DNA from: Rhizobium sp. WYJ-E13
Lineage (GTDB): Bacteria; Pseudomonadota; Alphaproteobacteria; Rhizobiales; Rhizobiaceae
Direction of reading: 5' to 3'
DNA length: 64,000 nucleotides
NCBI RefSeq assembly: GCF_018987265.1
Contig: NZ_CP076853.1
Coordinates: 2,790,001 to 2,854,000 of the forward strand
The notes beneath the pieces are model-generated. The model was not told the DNA's origin. It was given only the letters and a program-made list of their open reading frames with translations, and ran no database searches. This document shows, one piece after another, positions 37,916 through 47,085 of this stretch (position 1 is its first letter; every line of letters begins with the position of its first letter). A program made the translations under genes and the position numbers.

Positions 37916-38392
37916 ATGTCATCAATCCAGACCGATACCTATTATTTGTTTGGCGTTCTCTTGCGCTTCATCGCCCGCAATCACGACACCGGCGGCACCT
38001 TCAGCCTCATCGAGGCAACCACTGCGCCGGGCGCCGGCGCTCCCCCCAACAAACATCCCGCAGACGATGAATCCTTCTATGTGCTCGAAGGGAAATACGA
38101 GTTTCTGATCCAGGGCGAAAAACGTGTCGCGACGCCAGGTACCTTCGTCAAGGTGCCCAGGGGTACCGTTCACGCCTTCACGAATATCGATGACAAGCCG
38201 TCGCGCATGCTGATCATCAACACACCCGGCTTCGTGCATGATGCATTCTTCTCTCAGGCCGGCGAGCCGATGCCGCCTGGCACGCGTGAACTGCCGCCGC
38301 CGAGCAATGAGCCGCCCGACATCCAGCGCGTGATCGATGCCGGCCGGCGCAATGGCGTCGAATTCCTGCTGCCGAAGGGCATGAGCCACTAA
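37916..38392 (+). CDS. Cupin-domain protein
   Basis: A 158-aa single-domain cupin, of the quercetin-dioxygenase-like group. Cupin motif 1 is around PPNKHPADDESFYVLEGKYE and motif 2 around PRGTVHAFTNIDDKPSRM, giving His, Glu and His as possible metal ligands. The ATG at 37916 has a run of G bases upstream at suitable spacing. The IS element ends about 100 bp before it. Substrate unknown. Confidence 0.8.
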   Translation: MSSIQTDTYYLFGVLLRFIARNHDTGGTFSLIEATTAPGAGAPPNKHPADDESFYVLEGKYEFLIQGEKRVATPGTFVKVPRGTVHAFTNIDDKPSRMLIINTPGFVHDAFFSQAGEPMPPGTRELPPPSNEPPDIQRVIDAGRRNGVEFLLPKGMSH

Positions 38393-38393
38393 A

Positions 38394-38451
38394 AGCATGT
38401 CGCGCAAAACTGTACCGCGGTTTTGCGTCCAAAATTGCGTAAGAAAAAGAA
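38394..38451 (+). repeat. Interspersed repeat, copy B
   Basis: Aligns without gaps to copy A at 24271-24328, with core GTTTTGCGTCC and AATTGCGTAA. It starts right after the cupin stop codon, as copy A starts right after mnmD. Confidence 0.6.
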
Positions 38452-38470
38452 AAGGCGGGCCAAGCCCGCC
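38441..38470 (-). terminator. Intrinsic terminator of the chvE-ggu-arabonate operon
   Basis: Read on the minus strand: GGCGGGC, TTG loop, GCCCGCC, then TTTTCTTTTTCTT. The stem is a perfect 7 bp (38454-38470). It lies about 30 bp after the arabonate dehydratase stop; on the plus strand it would also fold downstream of the cupin gene. Confidence 0.8.
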
Positions 38471-38501
38471 TCTCCCATATCCGTATTCCTAGAGCCTTAA
38501 A

Positions 38502-40241
38502 CTAGTGGCTGTCCTTGCCGACAGCACTTCCGCGACATCCCTTGAGGAAGTCGAGGTCGGCGCCGGTATCGGCCCCTTCGACATGCTGCTGATGCAGGAA
38601 GGCATAGCCCGATGTCGGCAGGTCATGGTTCGGCTGCCATTCGGCCAAGCGCTTTGCCAGTTCCTCTTCGGAAATGTCGAGATGCAGGCGGCGGTTCGGC
38701 ACATCGAGCTCGATCATGTCACCGTTCCTGACGACCGCGAGCGGGCCGCCGACAGCCGCTTCCGGCGAGGTGTGCAGCACGACGGTGCCATAGGCCGTAC
38801 CGGACATGCGGGCATCGGAGATGCGCACCATGTCGGTAATGCCCTTCTTGAGCACTTTCGGCGGCAGACCCATGTTGCCGACCTCGGCCATGCCCGGATA
38901 GCCCTTCGGGCCGCAGTTCTTCATGACCATGACGCAGTTCTCGTCGATGTCGAGGCTGTCGTCGTTGATCTTCGCCTTGTAGTCGTCGATGTCCTCGAAC
39001 ACGACCGCACGGCCCTTATGGACCATCAGATGCGGCGAAGCGGCAGAAGGCTTCAACACTGCGCCCTTCGGCGCAAGATTGCCGCGCACCACGACGATGC
39101 CGCCCGAGGACGTCAGCGCCTTTTCAGCCGGCAGGATGACGTCCTCGTTCCAGTTGACAACGTCCTTGACTTCGTCCCAGACGGTTTCCCCGGATACGGT
39201 CAGCGCATCCTTGTGCAGCAGGCCGGCTTCGCCGAGGCGCTTCAGCACGACCGGCAGGCCACCGGCATAGAAGAACTCTTCCATCAGGTACTTGCCCGAC
39301 GGCATCAGGTTGACGATCGTCGGAACATCGCGGCCGCAACGGTCCCAGTCGTCAAGCGTCAGGTCGACGCCGACGCGGCCGGCAATCGCCAGCAGGTGGA
39401 TGACGGCATTGGTCGATCCGCCGATCGCCGCATTGGTGCGGATGGCGTTTTCGAAGGCCTGCTTCGTCAGGATCTCGGAGGGCTTCAGGTCGTCCTTGAC
39501 CATCTGCACGATGCGACGGCCGGTGAGCTGCGCCATGACCTTGCGGCGGGAATCGACGCCCGGGATCGCGGCATTGCCTGATAGCGCCATTCCGAGTGCT
39601 TCGGCCATGGACGCCATGGTGGAGGCCGTGCCCATCGTGTTGCAGGTGCCGGACGAACGGCTCATCGACGCCTCGGCCTCGAGGAATTCGGCCTGCGTCA
39701 TCTCGCCGGCCTTCACCATTTCCGAGAACTTCCACAGATGCGTGCCGGAACCGACGCGCTCACCACGGAAATAACCATTCAGCATCGGGCCGCCGGTGAC
39801 GACGATCGACGGCAGGTCGGTGGAGGCGGCACCCATCAGCAGCGACGGCGTGGTCTTGTCGCAGCCGACGAGCAGCACGCAGCCATCCATCGGCTGGCCG
39901 CGGATCGCTTCTTCCACCGCGAGCGCCGCCAGGTTGCGGTACATCATCGCGGTCGGACGGAAGGTGTTTTCGGAGGCCGAGAAGACCGGCACTTCGAGCG
40001 GGAAACCACCGGCTTCCCAGACACCCGCCTTCACCTTTTCGGCGAGCTCGCGCAGATGACCGTTGCACGGCGTCATGTCCGACCAGGTGTTGAGGATACC
40101 GATGACAGGGCGGCCGTCGAACAGGTCGTGCGGATATCCCTGGTTCTTGAGCCAGCCGCGATGGTAGATCACGTCGCGGCTCGTGCCGCCATACCATTCC
40201 TGCGACCTCAGCTTACGCGGCCATTCTGCTTTCTTCTTCAT
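38502..40241 (-). CDS. L-arabonate dehydratase (IlvD/Edd family)
   Basis: A 579-aa enzyme that dehydrates L-arabonate (and related sugar acids) to 2-keto-3-deoxy-L-arabonate. The 2Fe-2S ligands are C59 (TPCNGH), C127 (VGCDKTTP) and C200 (SGTCNTMG), and the catalytic Ser is in RISDARMSGTAYG near residue 480. From memory it is nearly identical to the structurally studied R. leguminosarum arabinonate dehydratase, and the N-terminus KKKAEWPRKLRSQEWYGG fits that subgroup rather than IlvD. It lies 62 bp downstream of the semialdehyde dehydrogenase gene and ends the operon. Confidence 0.9.
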   Translation of the reverse strand: MKKKAEWPRKLRSQEWYGGTSRDVIYHRGWLKNQGYPHDLFDGRPVIGILNTWSDMTPCNGHLRELAEKVKAGVWEAGGFPLEVPVFSASENTFRPTAMMYRNLAALAVEEAIRGQPMDGCVLLVGCDKTTPSLLMGAASTDLPSIVVTGGPMLNGYFRGERVGSGTHLWKFSEMVKAGEMTQAEFLEAEASMSRSSGTCNTMGTASTMASMAEALGMALSGNAAIPGVDSRRKVMAQLTGRRIVQMVKDDLKPSEILTKQAFENAIRTNAAIGGSTNAVIHLLAIAGRVGVDLTLDDWDRCGRDVPTIVNLMPSGKYLMEEFFYAGGLPVVLKRLGEAGLLHKDALTVSGETVWDEVKDVVNWNEDVILPAEKALTSSGGIVVVRGNLAPKGAVLKPSAASPHLMVHKGRAVVFEDIDDYKAKINDDSLDIDENCVMVMKNCGPKGYPGMAEVGNMGLPPKVLKKGITDMVRISDARMSGTAYGTVVLHTSPEAAVGGPLAVVRNGDMIELDVPNRRLHLDISEEELAKRLAEWQPNHDLPTSGYAFLHQQHVEGADTGADLDFLKGCRGSAVGKDSH

Positions 40242-40303
40242 AGTCTCTGTCCTTCAGGATATCCCCTGACCGCCTCGTACGATCAAGGTTATCGCGCTTG
40301 GTC

Positions 40304-41737
40304 TCAAGCCAGCGTATAGGCGGTCTTGACGGTTGTATAGAATTCGGCGGCGTACTTGCCCTGCTCGCGCGGGCCGTAGGACGAGCCCTTGCGGCCGCCG
40401 AAGGGAACGTGGAAATCGACGCCGGCGGTCGGCAGGTTCACCATCACCATGCCGGCCTCGGAGTTGCGCTTGAAATGCGTCGCATGCTTGAGGCTGGTCG
40501 TGGCGATGCCCGCAGACAGGCCGAATGGCGTGTCGTTGGCAGTCGCCAGCGCCTCGTCGTAATCCTTGACACGGATGACGGAAACGACAGGTCCGAAGAT
40601 CTCTTCGCGGGAAATGCGCATCTGGTTCGTGGCTTCGGTAAAGAGTGTCGGCTGCAGGTAGAAGCCGGGCGTGTCGCGCGAAATGAGTTCGCCGCCAAAG
40701 GCAAGCTTGGCGCCCTCTTCCTTGCCGATCTTGATATAGTCGGTATCGGTCTGCAGCTGGCGGGCATCGACGACCGGGCCGATATGGGTGCCGGGTTTCA
40801 TGGCATGGTCGACGACGATGGTCTTCAGCTTCTCGGTCAACGCGGCAACGAACTTGTCGTGAATGCCTTCGGTGACGATCAGGCGCGACGAGGCCGTGCA
40901 GCGCTGGCCGGTGGAGAAGAAGCCGGAATTGGCGGCCGCCTCGACAGCGACGGTGAGATCAGCGTCATCGAGTACAACCATCGGGTTCTTGCCGCCCATT
41001 TCCAGCTGGAACTTGCGGTTATGCTCGATGGAAGAGGTGGCGACGCGCCTGCCGGTACCGGTCGAACCGGTAAACGTGATGCCGGCAATTTCGGGGCTGT
41101 CGAGCATCGCCTGGCCGACGACCGAGCCCTTGCCCATGACGAGGTTCAAAACGCCCTTCGGCAGGCCGGCACGGTGCAGGATGTCGGCGATCGCCCAGGA
41201 ACAGCCAGGCACCAGATCGGCCGGCTTGAAGACGACGGTGTTGCCGTAGCAGAGCGCCGGGGCGATCTTCCAGGCGGGAATGGCGATCGGGAAGTTCCAG
41301 GGCGTGATGATGCCGATGACGCCAAGCGGTTCGCGGGTGATCTCGACGCCGATATTCGGGCGCACCGAGGGAACGACTTCGCCGGCAAGGCGCAGCGCTT
41401 CGCCAGCGAAGAATTCGAAGATCTGCGATGCGCGGATCGTTTCGCCGATCGCTTCGGGCAGTGTCTTTCCCTCTTCGCGGGCGAGCAGCGCACCAAGCTC
41501 ATCCTTGCGGGCCATGATCTCGTCGCCGGCCTTTTTCAGGATGACGTGGCGTTCCCAGATGCCGGAGCGCGACCAGGCCGGGAAAGCCGCCTTGGCAGCC
41601 GATATCGCCGCCTTGGCATCCTCGGCGCTCGCCTGAGCGTAGAGGCCGACCACTTCGTTCGTGTCGGACGGATTGATGTTCTCGGCGGCATTTGTGCCGG
41701 TCCATTCGCCGGCAATGAGATTCTGATGGACGGTCAT
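40304..41737 (-). CDS. 2-oxoglutarate semialdehyde dehydrogenase
   Basis: A 477-aa aldehyde dehydrogenase that oxidises 2,5-dioxopentanoate to 2-oxoglutarate with NAD(P)+. The fold markers are TPWNFPIAIPAWKIAPAL, FTGSTGTGRRV, the catalytic Glu in FQLEMGGKNPMVVLDDAD, the catalytic Cys in FFSTGQRCTASSR and EEIFGPVVSV. Its position between gguC and the arabonate dehydratase identifies it as the last step of the non-phosphorylating L-arabinose pathway rather than a generic ALDH. Confidence 0.87.
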   Translation of the reverse strand: MTVHQNLIAGEWTGTNAAENINPSDTNEVVGLYAQASAEDAKAAISAAKAAFPAWSRSGIWERHVILKKAGDEIMARKDELGALLAREEGKTLPEAIGETIRASQIFEFFAGEALRLAGEVVPSVRPNIGVEITREPLGVIGIITPWNFPIAIPAWKIAPALCYGNTVVFKPADLVPGCSWAIADILHRAGLPKGVLNLVMGKGSVVGQAMLDSPEIAGITFTGSTGTGRRVATSSIEHNRKFQLEMGGKNPMVVLDDADLTVAVEAAANSGFFSTGQRCTASSRLIVTEGIHDKFVAALTEKLKTIVVDHAMKPGTHIGPVVDARQLQTDTDYIKIGKEEGAKLAFGGELISRDTPGFYLQPTLFTEATNQMRISREEIFGPVVSVIRVKDYDEALATANDTPFGLSAGIATTSLKHATHFKRNSEAGMVMVNLPTAGVDFHVPFGGRKGSSYGPREQGKYAAEFYTTVKTAYTLA

Positions 41738-41811
41738 GGCCTTGGAGCCTCCTCTATGACAAATGACCGACGGCTTTCGTGGCGGCCGGCCCCTTGAGAT
41801 GACAGTTGAAA

Positions 41812-42807
41812 TCAGAGCTGCTTGACGACGATCTCTTCTTCGGCCGCAACCTTCAGCGGATTGCGCAGCGGCAGGCCGAATTCGGCCACCTCGATTTCAA
41901 AGACATCGCCCTCTTCCGCCTTTATGCCATCGGCAAAAGAAAGCGTCGCCGTGCCGAACATATGGACGTGCACATCACCCGGCACGCGGAAGAGGCCATA
42001 TTTGAAATGGTGATATTCCAGATTGGCGAAAGTGTGCGACATGTTCGCTTCGCCCGACAGGAACGGCTTCTCGAAGATCACCTGGTTGCCGCGCTTGATG
42101 CGCGAGGTGCCGCGGATATCCTCGGGCGCCACACCAATCCGGATCTCCGGACCAAAGCTTGCCGGGCGCAGCTTGGAATGGGCGAGGAAGAGATAGTTGA
42201 TCCGCTCGGTGACGTGGTCTGAAAACTCGTTCGACAGCGCAAAGCCGATACGGAACGGCGTGCCGTCCTTGGCGATGACGTAGATGCCGGCCATTTCAGG
42301 CTCTTCGCCGCCATCAAGCGCAAAAGAAGGCGAAACGAGCGGAGCGCCCGGAGCAGCAGCACCATAGCCGTTGCCCTTGTAAAACCACTCGGGCTGAACG
42401 CCCTTCTGGCCGGCGGCCGGCTTGCCGCCTTCGAGGCCCATCCTGAACATCTTCATCGAGTCGGTCAGCGTTTCCTCGGCCGCCTCTGATGTCTTCTTGT
42501 GCATTGAATCGCGTGTCGCAGCCGATCCCAGATGCGTGAGGCCCGTGCCGGTCAGATGCAGGTGTGCCGCATCCGGATGCGTGATCGGCGGCAGAAAGCG
42601 GCCTTCGGCGTAAGCCCTTTCAAGATCGACGGCATCGCCTAATCCGTGAGCCTCGATAACGGAAACGAGGGACTTGCCGCTGTCTGCGGCTTCCAGCGCC
42701 AGAGCATAGACGCTCTCAGCGTCCTTGACGGCCTTGGCGGCGGCACCCGGTTCGCGCACGGCGACGATGATCTCTCCGTTTGCGCCCTTGATCTGCGAAA
42801 TAAGCAC
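41812..42807 (-). CDS. gguC: GguC / AraD1-family protein, probable KDA dehydratase
   Basis: A 331-aa protein of the fumarylacetoacetate-hydrolase superfamily, the GguC/AraD1 branch (HLHLTGTGLTHLGSAATRD, QPEWFYKGNG, GFALSNEFSDHVTERINY). The GTG at 42807 is preferred because AAAGGA lies eight bases upstream and gives a start beginning LISQIKGANGEI; in-frame upstream codons are not supported. Classic work left GguC unassigned next to chvE, but with dehydratase and semialdehyde dehydrogenase genes downstream it is well placed to convert 2-keto-3-deoxy-L-arabonate to the semialdehyde. Confidence 0.85.
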   Translation of the reverse strand: MLISQIKGANGEIIVAVREPGAAAKAVKDAESVYALALEAADSGKSLVSVIEAHGLGDAVDLERAYAEGRFLPPITHPDAAHLHLTGTGLTHLGSAATRDSMHKKTSEAAEETLTDSMKMFRMGLEGGKPAAGQKGVQPEWFYKGNGYGAAAPGAPLVSPSFALDGGEEPEMAGIYVIAKDGTPFRIGFALSNEFSDHVTERINYLFLAHSKLRPASFGPEIRIGVAPEDIRGTSRIKRGNQVIFEKPFLSGEANMSHTFANLEYHHFKYGLFRVPGDVHVHMFGTATLSFADGIKAEEGDVFEIEVAEFGLPLRNPLKVAAEEEIVVKQL

Positions 42808-42913
42808 GGTCCTAATCCTTTCGTTTGGCGATGGCAAAGCTCCGCCGCTCCGGCTCCATCCGGAGCCGGAATTCAGTTTTCATATGACTGCGATGCGGGG
42901 GCTGAGCCTGAGC

Positions 42914-44122
42914 TCAGCCCTTGTTCTTGTTATAGACGTCGAAGAACACGGCAGCGAGAAGCACCGCACCCTTGACCATCTGCTGGAAGTCGATGCCGAG
43001 GCCGACGATCGACATGCCGTTGTTCATGACGCCCATGATGAATGCGCCGATAACTGCACCGGTGATCTTGCCGACGCCGCCCGAAGCCGACGCGCCGCCA
43101 ATGAAGCAGGCCGCAATGACGTCAAGCTCGAAACCGACACCCGCCTTCGGCGTTGCCGAGTTCAGGCGCAGCGCAACGATCATGCCGGCGAGACCCGCAA
43201 GCACACCCATGTTGACAAAGGTGAAGAAGCTCAGGCGTTCGGTGTTGATACCGGAAAGCTTGGTCGCCTTTTCGTTGCCACCCATGGCGTAGATGCGGCG
43301 GCCGATCGTCGTGCGGCGGGTGACGAAGCTGTAGGCAGCGATCAGCACCAGCATGACGATGAGAACGTTCGGCAGGCCCTTGTAGGTCGACAGCAACCAG
43401 CCGAGCCAGAGGATGGCGAACGAGATGAGGAGGTTCTGGCCGATGAAGAAGCCCATCGGCTCGACATCGATGCCGTGGCTTTCGTTCACCTTGCGGCGGC
43501 GCCAGGCAAGGTAGAAGAGGATGACCGGCAGGATGACCGTCAGGACCAGCGAGGTGAGCTGGGTCGGAACGCCGAAGATGTCGACCATGTCGCCCGGCAG
43601 GAAGCCGGTGCTGATGACCTGGAATTCCTTCGGGAACGGGCCGATATTCTTGCCGCCGAGAACGGTGAGCGTCAGGCCGCGGAAAACCAGCATGCCGGCA
43701 AGCGTCACGATGAAGGAGGGAATGCGGTGATAGGCGATGAAATAGCCCTGTGCCGCGCCGATGAAACCGCCGATGATCAGGCAGAGCAGACCCGCCAGCC
43801 AGAAATTCATGCCCCAGGAAACGGTGAAGATGGCCGCCAGCGCGCCGACGAAGGCAACGATGGAGCCGACCGACAGGTCGATATGCCCAGCAACGATCAC
43901 CAGCAGCATGCCGAGCGCCATGATGATGATGAAGGAGTTCTGCAGCACGAGGTTCGTCAGATTGACCGGCTTGAACAGGATGCCGCCAGTATAGAACTGG
44001 AAGAATGCCATGATTGCGACGAGCGCGATCAGCATGCCATATTCGCGGATGTTGCCGCGGATATAGTCGGCAATCGAAACGACGTTGCTTTCCTCTGATG
44101 TTGTCGGGTTGACAGGAGTCAT
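42914..44122 (-). CDS. gguB: Sugar ABC transporter permease GguB
   Basis: A 402-aa inner-membrane permease of the XylH/RbsC type with about ten hydrophobic segments. Segments such as [54 protein letters not shown] and [20 protein letters not shown] are diagnostic. The ATG at 44122 overlaps the gguA stop as ATGA and follows GGGGAG, so a longer upstream reading is rejected. It forms the channel for sugars delivered by ChvE. Confidence 0.92.
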   Translation of the reverse strand: MTPVNPTTSEESNVVSIADYIRGNIREYGMLIALVAIMAFFQFYTGGILFKPVNLTNLVLQNSFIIIMALGMLLVIVAGHIDLSVGSIVAFVGALAAIFTVSWGMNFWLAGLLCLIIGGFIGAAQGYFIAYHRIPSFIVTLAGMLVFRGLTLTVLGGKNIGPFPKEFQVISTGFLPGDMVDIFGVPTQLTSLVLTVILPVILFYLAWRRRKVNESHGIDVEPMGFFIGQNLLISFAILWLGWLLSTYKGLPNVLIVMLVLIAAYSFVTRRTTIGRRIYAMGGNEKATKLSGINTERLSFFTFVNMGVLAGLAGMIVALRLNSATPKAGVGFELDVIAACFIGGASASGGVGKITGAVIGAFIMGVMNNGMSIVGLGIDFQQMVKGAVLLAAVFFDVYNKNKG

Positions 44123-45657
44123 TGTTTCTTCTCCCCTGAGCGCATGATAGCGCGCATGATGGTTTCCTGGCTTGCTTCTCCTTTCGGCAGTTCGGCGACG
44201 ATGCGTCCTTCGTTCATCACGTAGATGCGGTCGCATGTGCCAAGCAGTTCCGGCATTTCTGACGAGATCATCAGAACGCCCTTTCCATCGGCGGCAAGCT
44301 GGTTGATGATAGTGTAGATTTCGTATTTTGCGCCAACGTCGATACCACGTGTGGGCTCGTCCAGGATCAAAACATCGGGATCGGAGAACAGCCACTTCGA
44401 CAGCACGACCTTTTGCTGGTTGCCGCCCGAAAGATTGACCGTTTCCTGGAAGATGCCCGATGACCGGATGCGCAGCTTCGAGCGGTAATCCGTCGCGACT
44501 TTCATCTCCTTGATGTCGTCGATGACGGTGTTCTTCGAAATGCCGAGCAGATTGGCGAGCGTGGTGTTGTGCAGGATGTTGTCGTTCAGCACGAGGCCGA
44601 GATGTTTGCGGTCTTCCGTCACATAGGCGAGACCGGCGTCGATCGCCTTGCGGACCGTCGACGTATCGACCTTCTTGCCGTCGACGAAAACCTCGCCGCT
44701 GACCTTATGGCCGTAAGACTTGCCGAAAACGCTCATCGCGAACTCGGTACGACCGGCACCCATCAGTCCGGCAATGCCTACGACCTCGCCCTTGCGGACA
44801 TTCACGTTGATGTCGTGCAGGACCTGGCGGTCGCGGTGCTGCTGATGGAAGGCGTTCCAGTTCCTGACTTCGAAGATCGTCTCGCCGACCGGCACGGAGC
44901 GCGGCGGGTAACGGTCGGCGAGGTCGCGGCCCACCATGTTCTTGATGATGATGTCTTCGCTGATCTCGTCCTTATGACAGTCGAGCGTCTTGACGGTCAT
45001 GCCGTCGCGCAGGACGGTGATCTGGTCGGCGACCTTGCGGATCTCGTTCAGCTTGTGGGAAATGATGATCGAGGTGATGCCCTGTCTGCGGAATTCCATC
45101 AGCAGGTTGAGGAGCGCGTCTGAATCGCTTTCGTTCAGCGATGCCGTCGGCTCGTCGAGGATGAGCAGCTTGACGCTCTTCGACAGAGCCTTGGCGATCT
45201 CGACGAGCTGCTGCTTGCCGACGCCGATGTCGGTCACGAGCGTGTTCGGAGATTCGCGCAGGCCCACCTTGGCCAGAAGCTGCTTGGTGCGATTGTATGT
45301 CTCTTCCCAGCTGATGACGCCGTTCTTGGCGTTTTCATTGCCGAGGAAAATGTTTTCGCCGATCGACAGGAGCGGTACGAGCGCCAGTTCCTGATGGATG
45401 ATGACGATGCCGATTTCTTCCGAATCCTTCAGGACCTTGAAATTGCGCACATCGCCTTCATAGACGATGTCGCCTTCATAACTTCCTGCCGGATAGACGC
45501 CGGAGAGCACTTTCATCAGGGTCGACTTGCCGGCCCCGTTTTCGCCCACCAATGCGTGGATCTCACCCTGGCGAACCCTGAGGTTCACATTCTCGAGCGC
45601 CTTCACGCCCGGGAACGTCTTGGTGATGTTCCGCATTTCGAGGATTGTATTTTCCAT
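44119..45657 (-). CDS. gguA: Sugar ABC transporter ATPase GguA (two ABC domains)
   Basis: A 512-aa ATPase with two fused nucleotide-binding domains, as in XylG/MglA. Domain 1 has Walker [10 protein letters not shown] and Walker [14 protein letters not shown]. Domain 2 has a degenerate Walker A region ([15 protein letters not shown]), the signature [15 protein letters not shown] and Walker [15 protein letters not shown]. The ATG at 45657 ([17 protein letters not shown]) gives the family start. It powers import with GguB and ChvE. It is separated from chvE by 93 bp containing a strong hairpin. Confidence 0.92.
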   Translation of the reverse strand: MENTILEMRNITKTFPGVKALENVNLRVRQGEIHALVGENGAGKSTLMKVLSGVYPAGSYEGDIVYEGDVRNFKVLKDSEEIGIVIIHQELALVPLLSIGENIFLGNENAKNGVISWEETYNRTKQLLAKVGLRESPNTLVTDIGVGKQQLVEIAKALSKSVKLLILDEPTASLNESDSDALLNLLMEFRRQGITSIIISHKLNEIRKVADQITVLRDGMTVKTLDCHKDEISEDIIIKNMVGRDLADRYPPRSVPVGETIFEVRNWNAFHQQHRDRQVLHDINVNVRKGEVVGIAGLMGAGRTEFAMSVFGKSYGHKVSGEVFVDGKKVDTSTVRKAIDAGLAYVTEDRKHLGLVLNDNILHNTTLANLLGISKNTVIDDIKEMKVATDYRSKLRIRSSGIFQETVNLSGGNQQKVVLSKWLFSDPDVLILDEPTRGIDVGAKYEIYTIINQLAADGKGVLMISSEMPELLGTCDRIYVMNEGRIVAELPKGEASQETIMRAIMRSGEKKQ

Positions 45658-45712
45658 GACTAAAAACCCAACGCCGCGACCGAAACTGGCCCGGCGATCA
45701 TAGAATCGAAGA

Positions 45713-45740
45713 CCGGAACCCGCAATCACGCGGGTCCCGG
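45713..45740 (-). promoter_or_regulatory. Hairpin between chvE and gguA
   Basis: Arms of 11 bases (one mismatch) flank a 6-nt loop 11 bp after the chvE stop, with no T-run. It may stabilise or partly terminate the chvE message, so that the binding protein is made in excess over the membrane parts, as in other binding-protein operons. Confidence 0.6.
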
Positions 45741-45750
45741 CCATTCATAA

Positions 45751-46815
45751 TTACTTCAGCTGGTCTTCGGTGTAGTAACCGCCGTCGACGAGGATCTGCT
45801 TGTAGTTGGTCTTGTCGACGGCAACAGGCTTCAGCAGGTAGGACGGAACGACCTTGACGCCGTTGTCGTAGGTCTTCGTGTCGTTGACTTCAGGCTCCTT
45901 GCCGGACATGACGGCGTCAACCATCTGAACGGTGACCTTTGCGAGGTCGCGCGTGTCCTTGAAGATCGTCGAGTACTGTTCGCCGGCGATGATCGACTTG
46001 ACAGACGGAACTTCGGCGTCCTGGCCGGAGACGACCGGCAACGGCTGGTCAGCCGTACCGTAGCCGACGCCCTTCAGCGACGAGATAATGCCGATCGACA
46101 GACCGTCATACGGAGACAGGACAGCGTCAACCTTGGCGTCGGTGTAGTTGGCCGAGAGCAGGTTGTCCATGCGGGCCTGGGCCGTTGCCGCGTCCCAACG
46201 CAGCGTGCCGACCTTGTCCATGCCGGTCTGGCCGGACTTCACGACGAGCTTGCCGCTGTCGATGTAGGGCTGCAGGACAGACATTGCGCCGTCGTAGAAG
46301 AAGAAGGCGTTGTTATCATCCGGCGAGCCGCCGAAGAGTTCGATGTTGAACGGACCCTTGCCGTCCTTGAGGCCGAGCTTGTCGACGATCGTGCCAGCCT
46401 GGAGAACGCCAACCTGGAAGTTGTCGAAGGTGGCGTAGTAGTCGACATTGGCAGAGTCGCGGATCAGGCGGTCATAGGCGATGACCTTGATGCCAGCGTC
46501 ATGAGCCTTCTGGAGAACGTCCGAAAGGGTCGTGCCGTCGATCGAAGCGATGACGAGAACCTTGGCGCCCTTCGTGACCATGTTTTCGATCTGCGAAAGC
46601 TGGTTCGGAATGTCGTCGTCTGCATACTGCAGGTCGGTCTGGTAACCGGCGGCCTGGAGCTGCTTGACGATGTTGTTGCCGTCGTCGATCCAGCGAGCCG
46701 AGGACTTCGTCGGCATTGCGATGCCAACCAGACCCTTGTCCTGCGCCAATGCCGGCATAACGAACGATGCGACGCCGAAGGCAGCCGCAGCCATCAATGA
46801 GATAATGGATTTCAT
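45751..46815 (-). CDS. chvE: Periplasmic sugar-binding protein ChvE
   Basis: A 354-aa periplasmic receptor with a signal peptide ([20 protein letters not shown], cleavage near ALA-QD). The mature protein begins [19 protein letters not shown], as in ChvE. In Agrobacterium ChvE binds arabinose, galactose, glucose and other monosaccharides, feeds the ABC transporter and acts with VirA in virulence sensing; here only uptake and possibly chemotaxis can be inferred. GGGAGAG precedes the ATG. It is the first gene of the operon, divergent from gbpR. Confidence 0.93.
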   Translation of the reverse strand: MKSIISLMAAAAFGVASFVMPALAQDKGLVGIAMPTKSSARWIDDGNNIVKQLQAAGYQTDLQYADDDIPNQLSQIENMVTKGAKVLVIASIDGTTLSDVLQKAHDAGIKVIAYDRLIRDSANVDYYATFDNFQVGVLQAGTIVDKLGLKDGKGPFNIELFGGSPDDNNAFFFYDGAMSVLQPYIDSGKLVVKSGQTGMDKVGTLRWDAATAQARMDNLLSANYTDAKVDAVLSPYDGLSIGIISSLKGVGYGTADQPLPVVSGQDAEVPSVKSIIAGEQYSTIFKDTRDLAKVTVQMVDAVMSGKEPEVNDTKTYDNGVKVVPSYLLKPVAVDKTNYKQILVDGGYYTEDQLK

Positions 46816-47085
46816 TTCTCTCTCCCTTGTTAAAGATTAGCGGACGAAAAATCGCCCGCCCCGAAACTGTGGCAGGTTCCGTATTGGATAGTTACTTCAG
46901 ATGGTGAGAAACGAAGTAGGTCTCCTCCACGATCTCACACGTGTTGAGTGCCAACCAGCACACGGCGGCAAACTGGTATGGATTCCTATAACTGTCAAAT
47001 AGAATAACTGGTAATATGCATAACAATTTTGGTATATCGTTAAAAAGTATTACTTTTGATGGAATGCCGTGGGGAGGCCGCAACC
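46816..47085. promoter_or_regulatory. chvE-gbpR divergent promoter region
   Basis: A 270-bp gap, AT-rich in its right half (about 46980-47055), which must hold both promoters. In Agrobacterium GbpR activates chvE in response to sugars, so its binding site should be here. I could not pick one dyad over others in the AT-rich part. Confidence 0.5.

Noticed and set aside
40298..41797. 499-aa open frame on the plus strand
   Set aside because: Antisense shadow of the semialdehyde dehydrogenase gene.
42725..44098. 457-aa acidic, His-rich open frame on the plus strand
   Set aside because: Antisense to the membrane permease gguB; the Asp/Glu/His-rich sequence is what hydrophobic codons give when read backwards.
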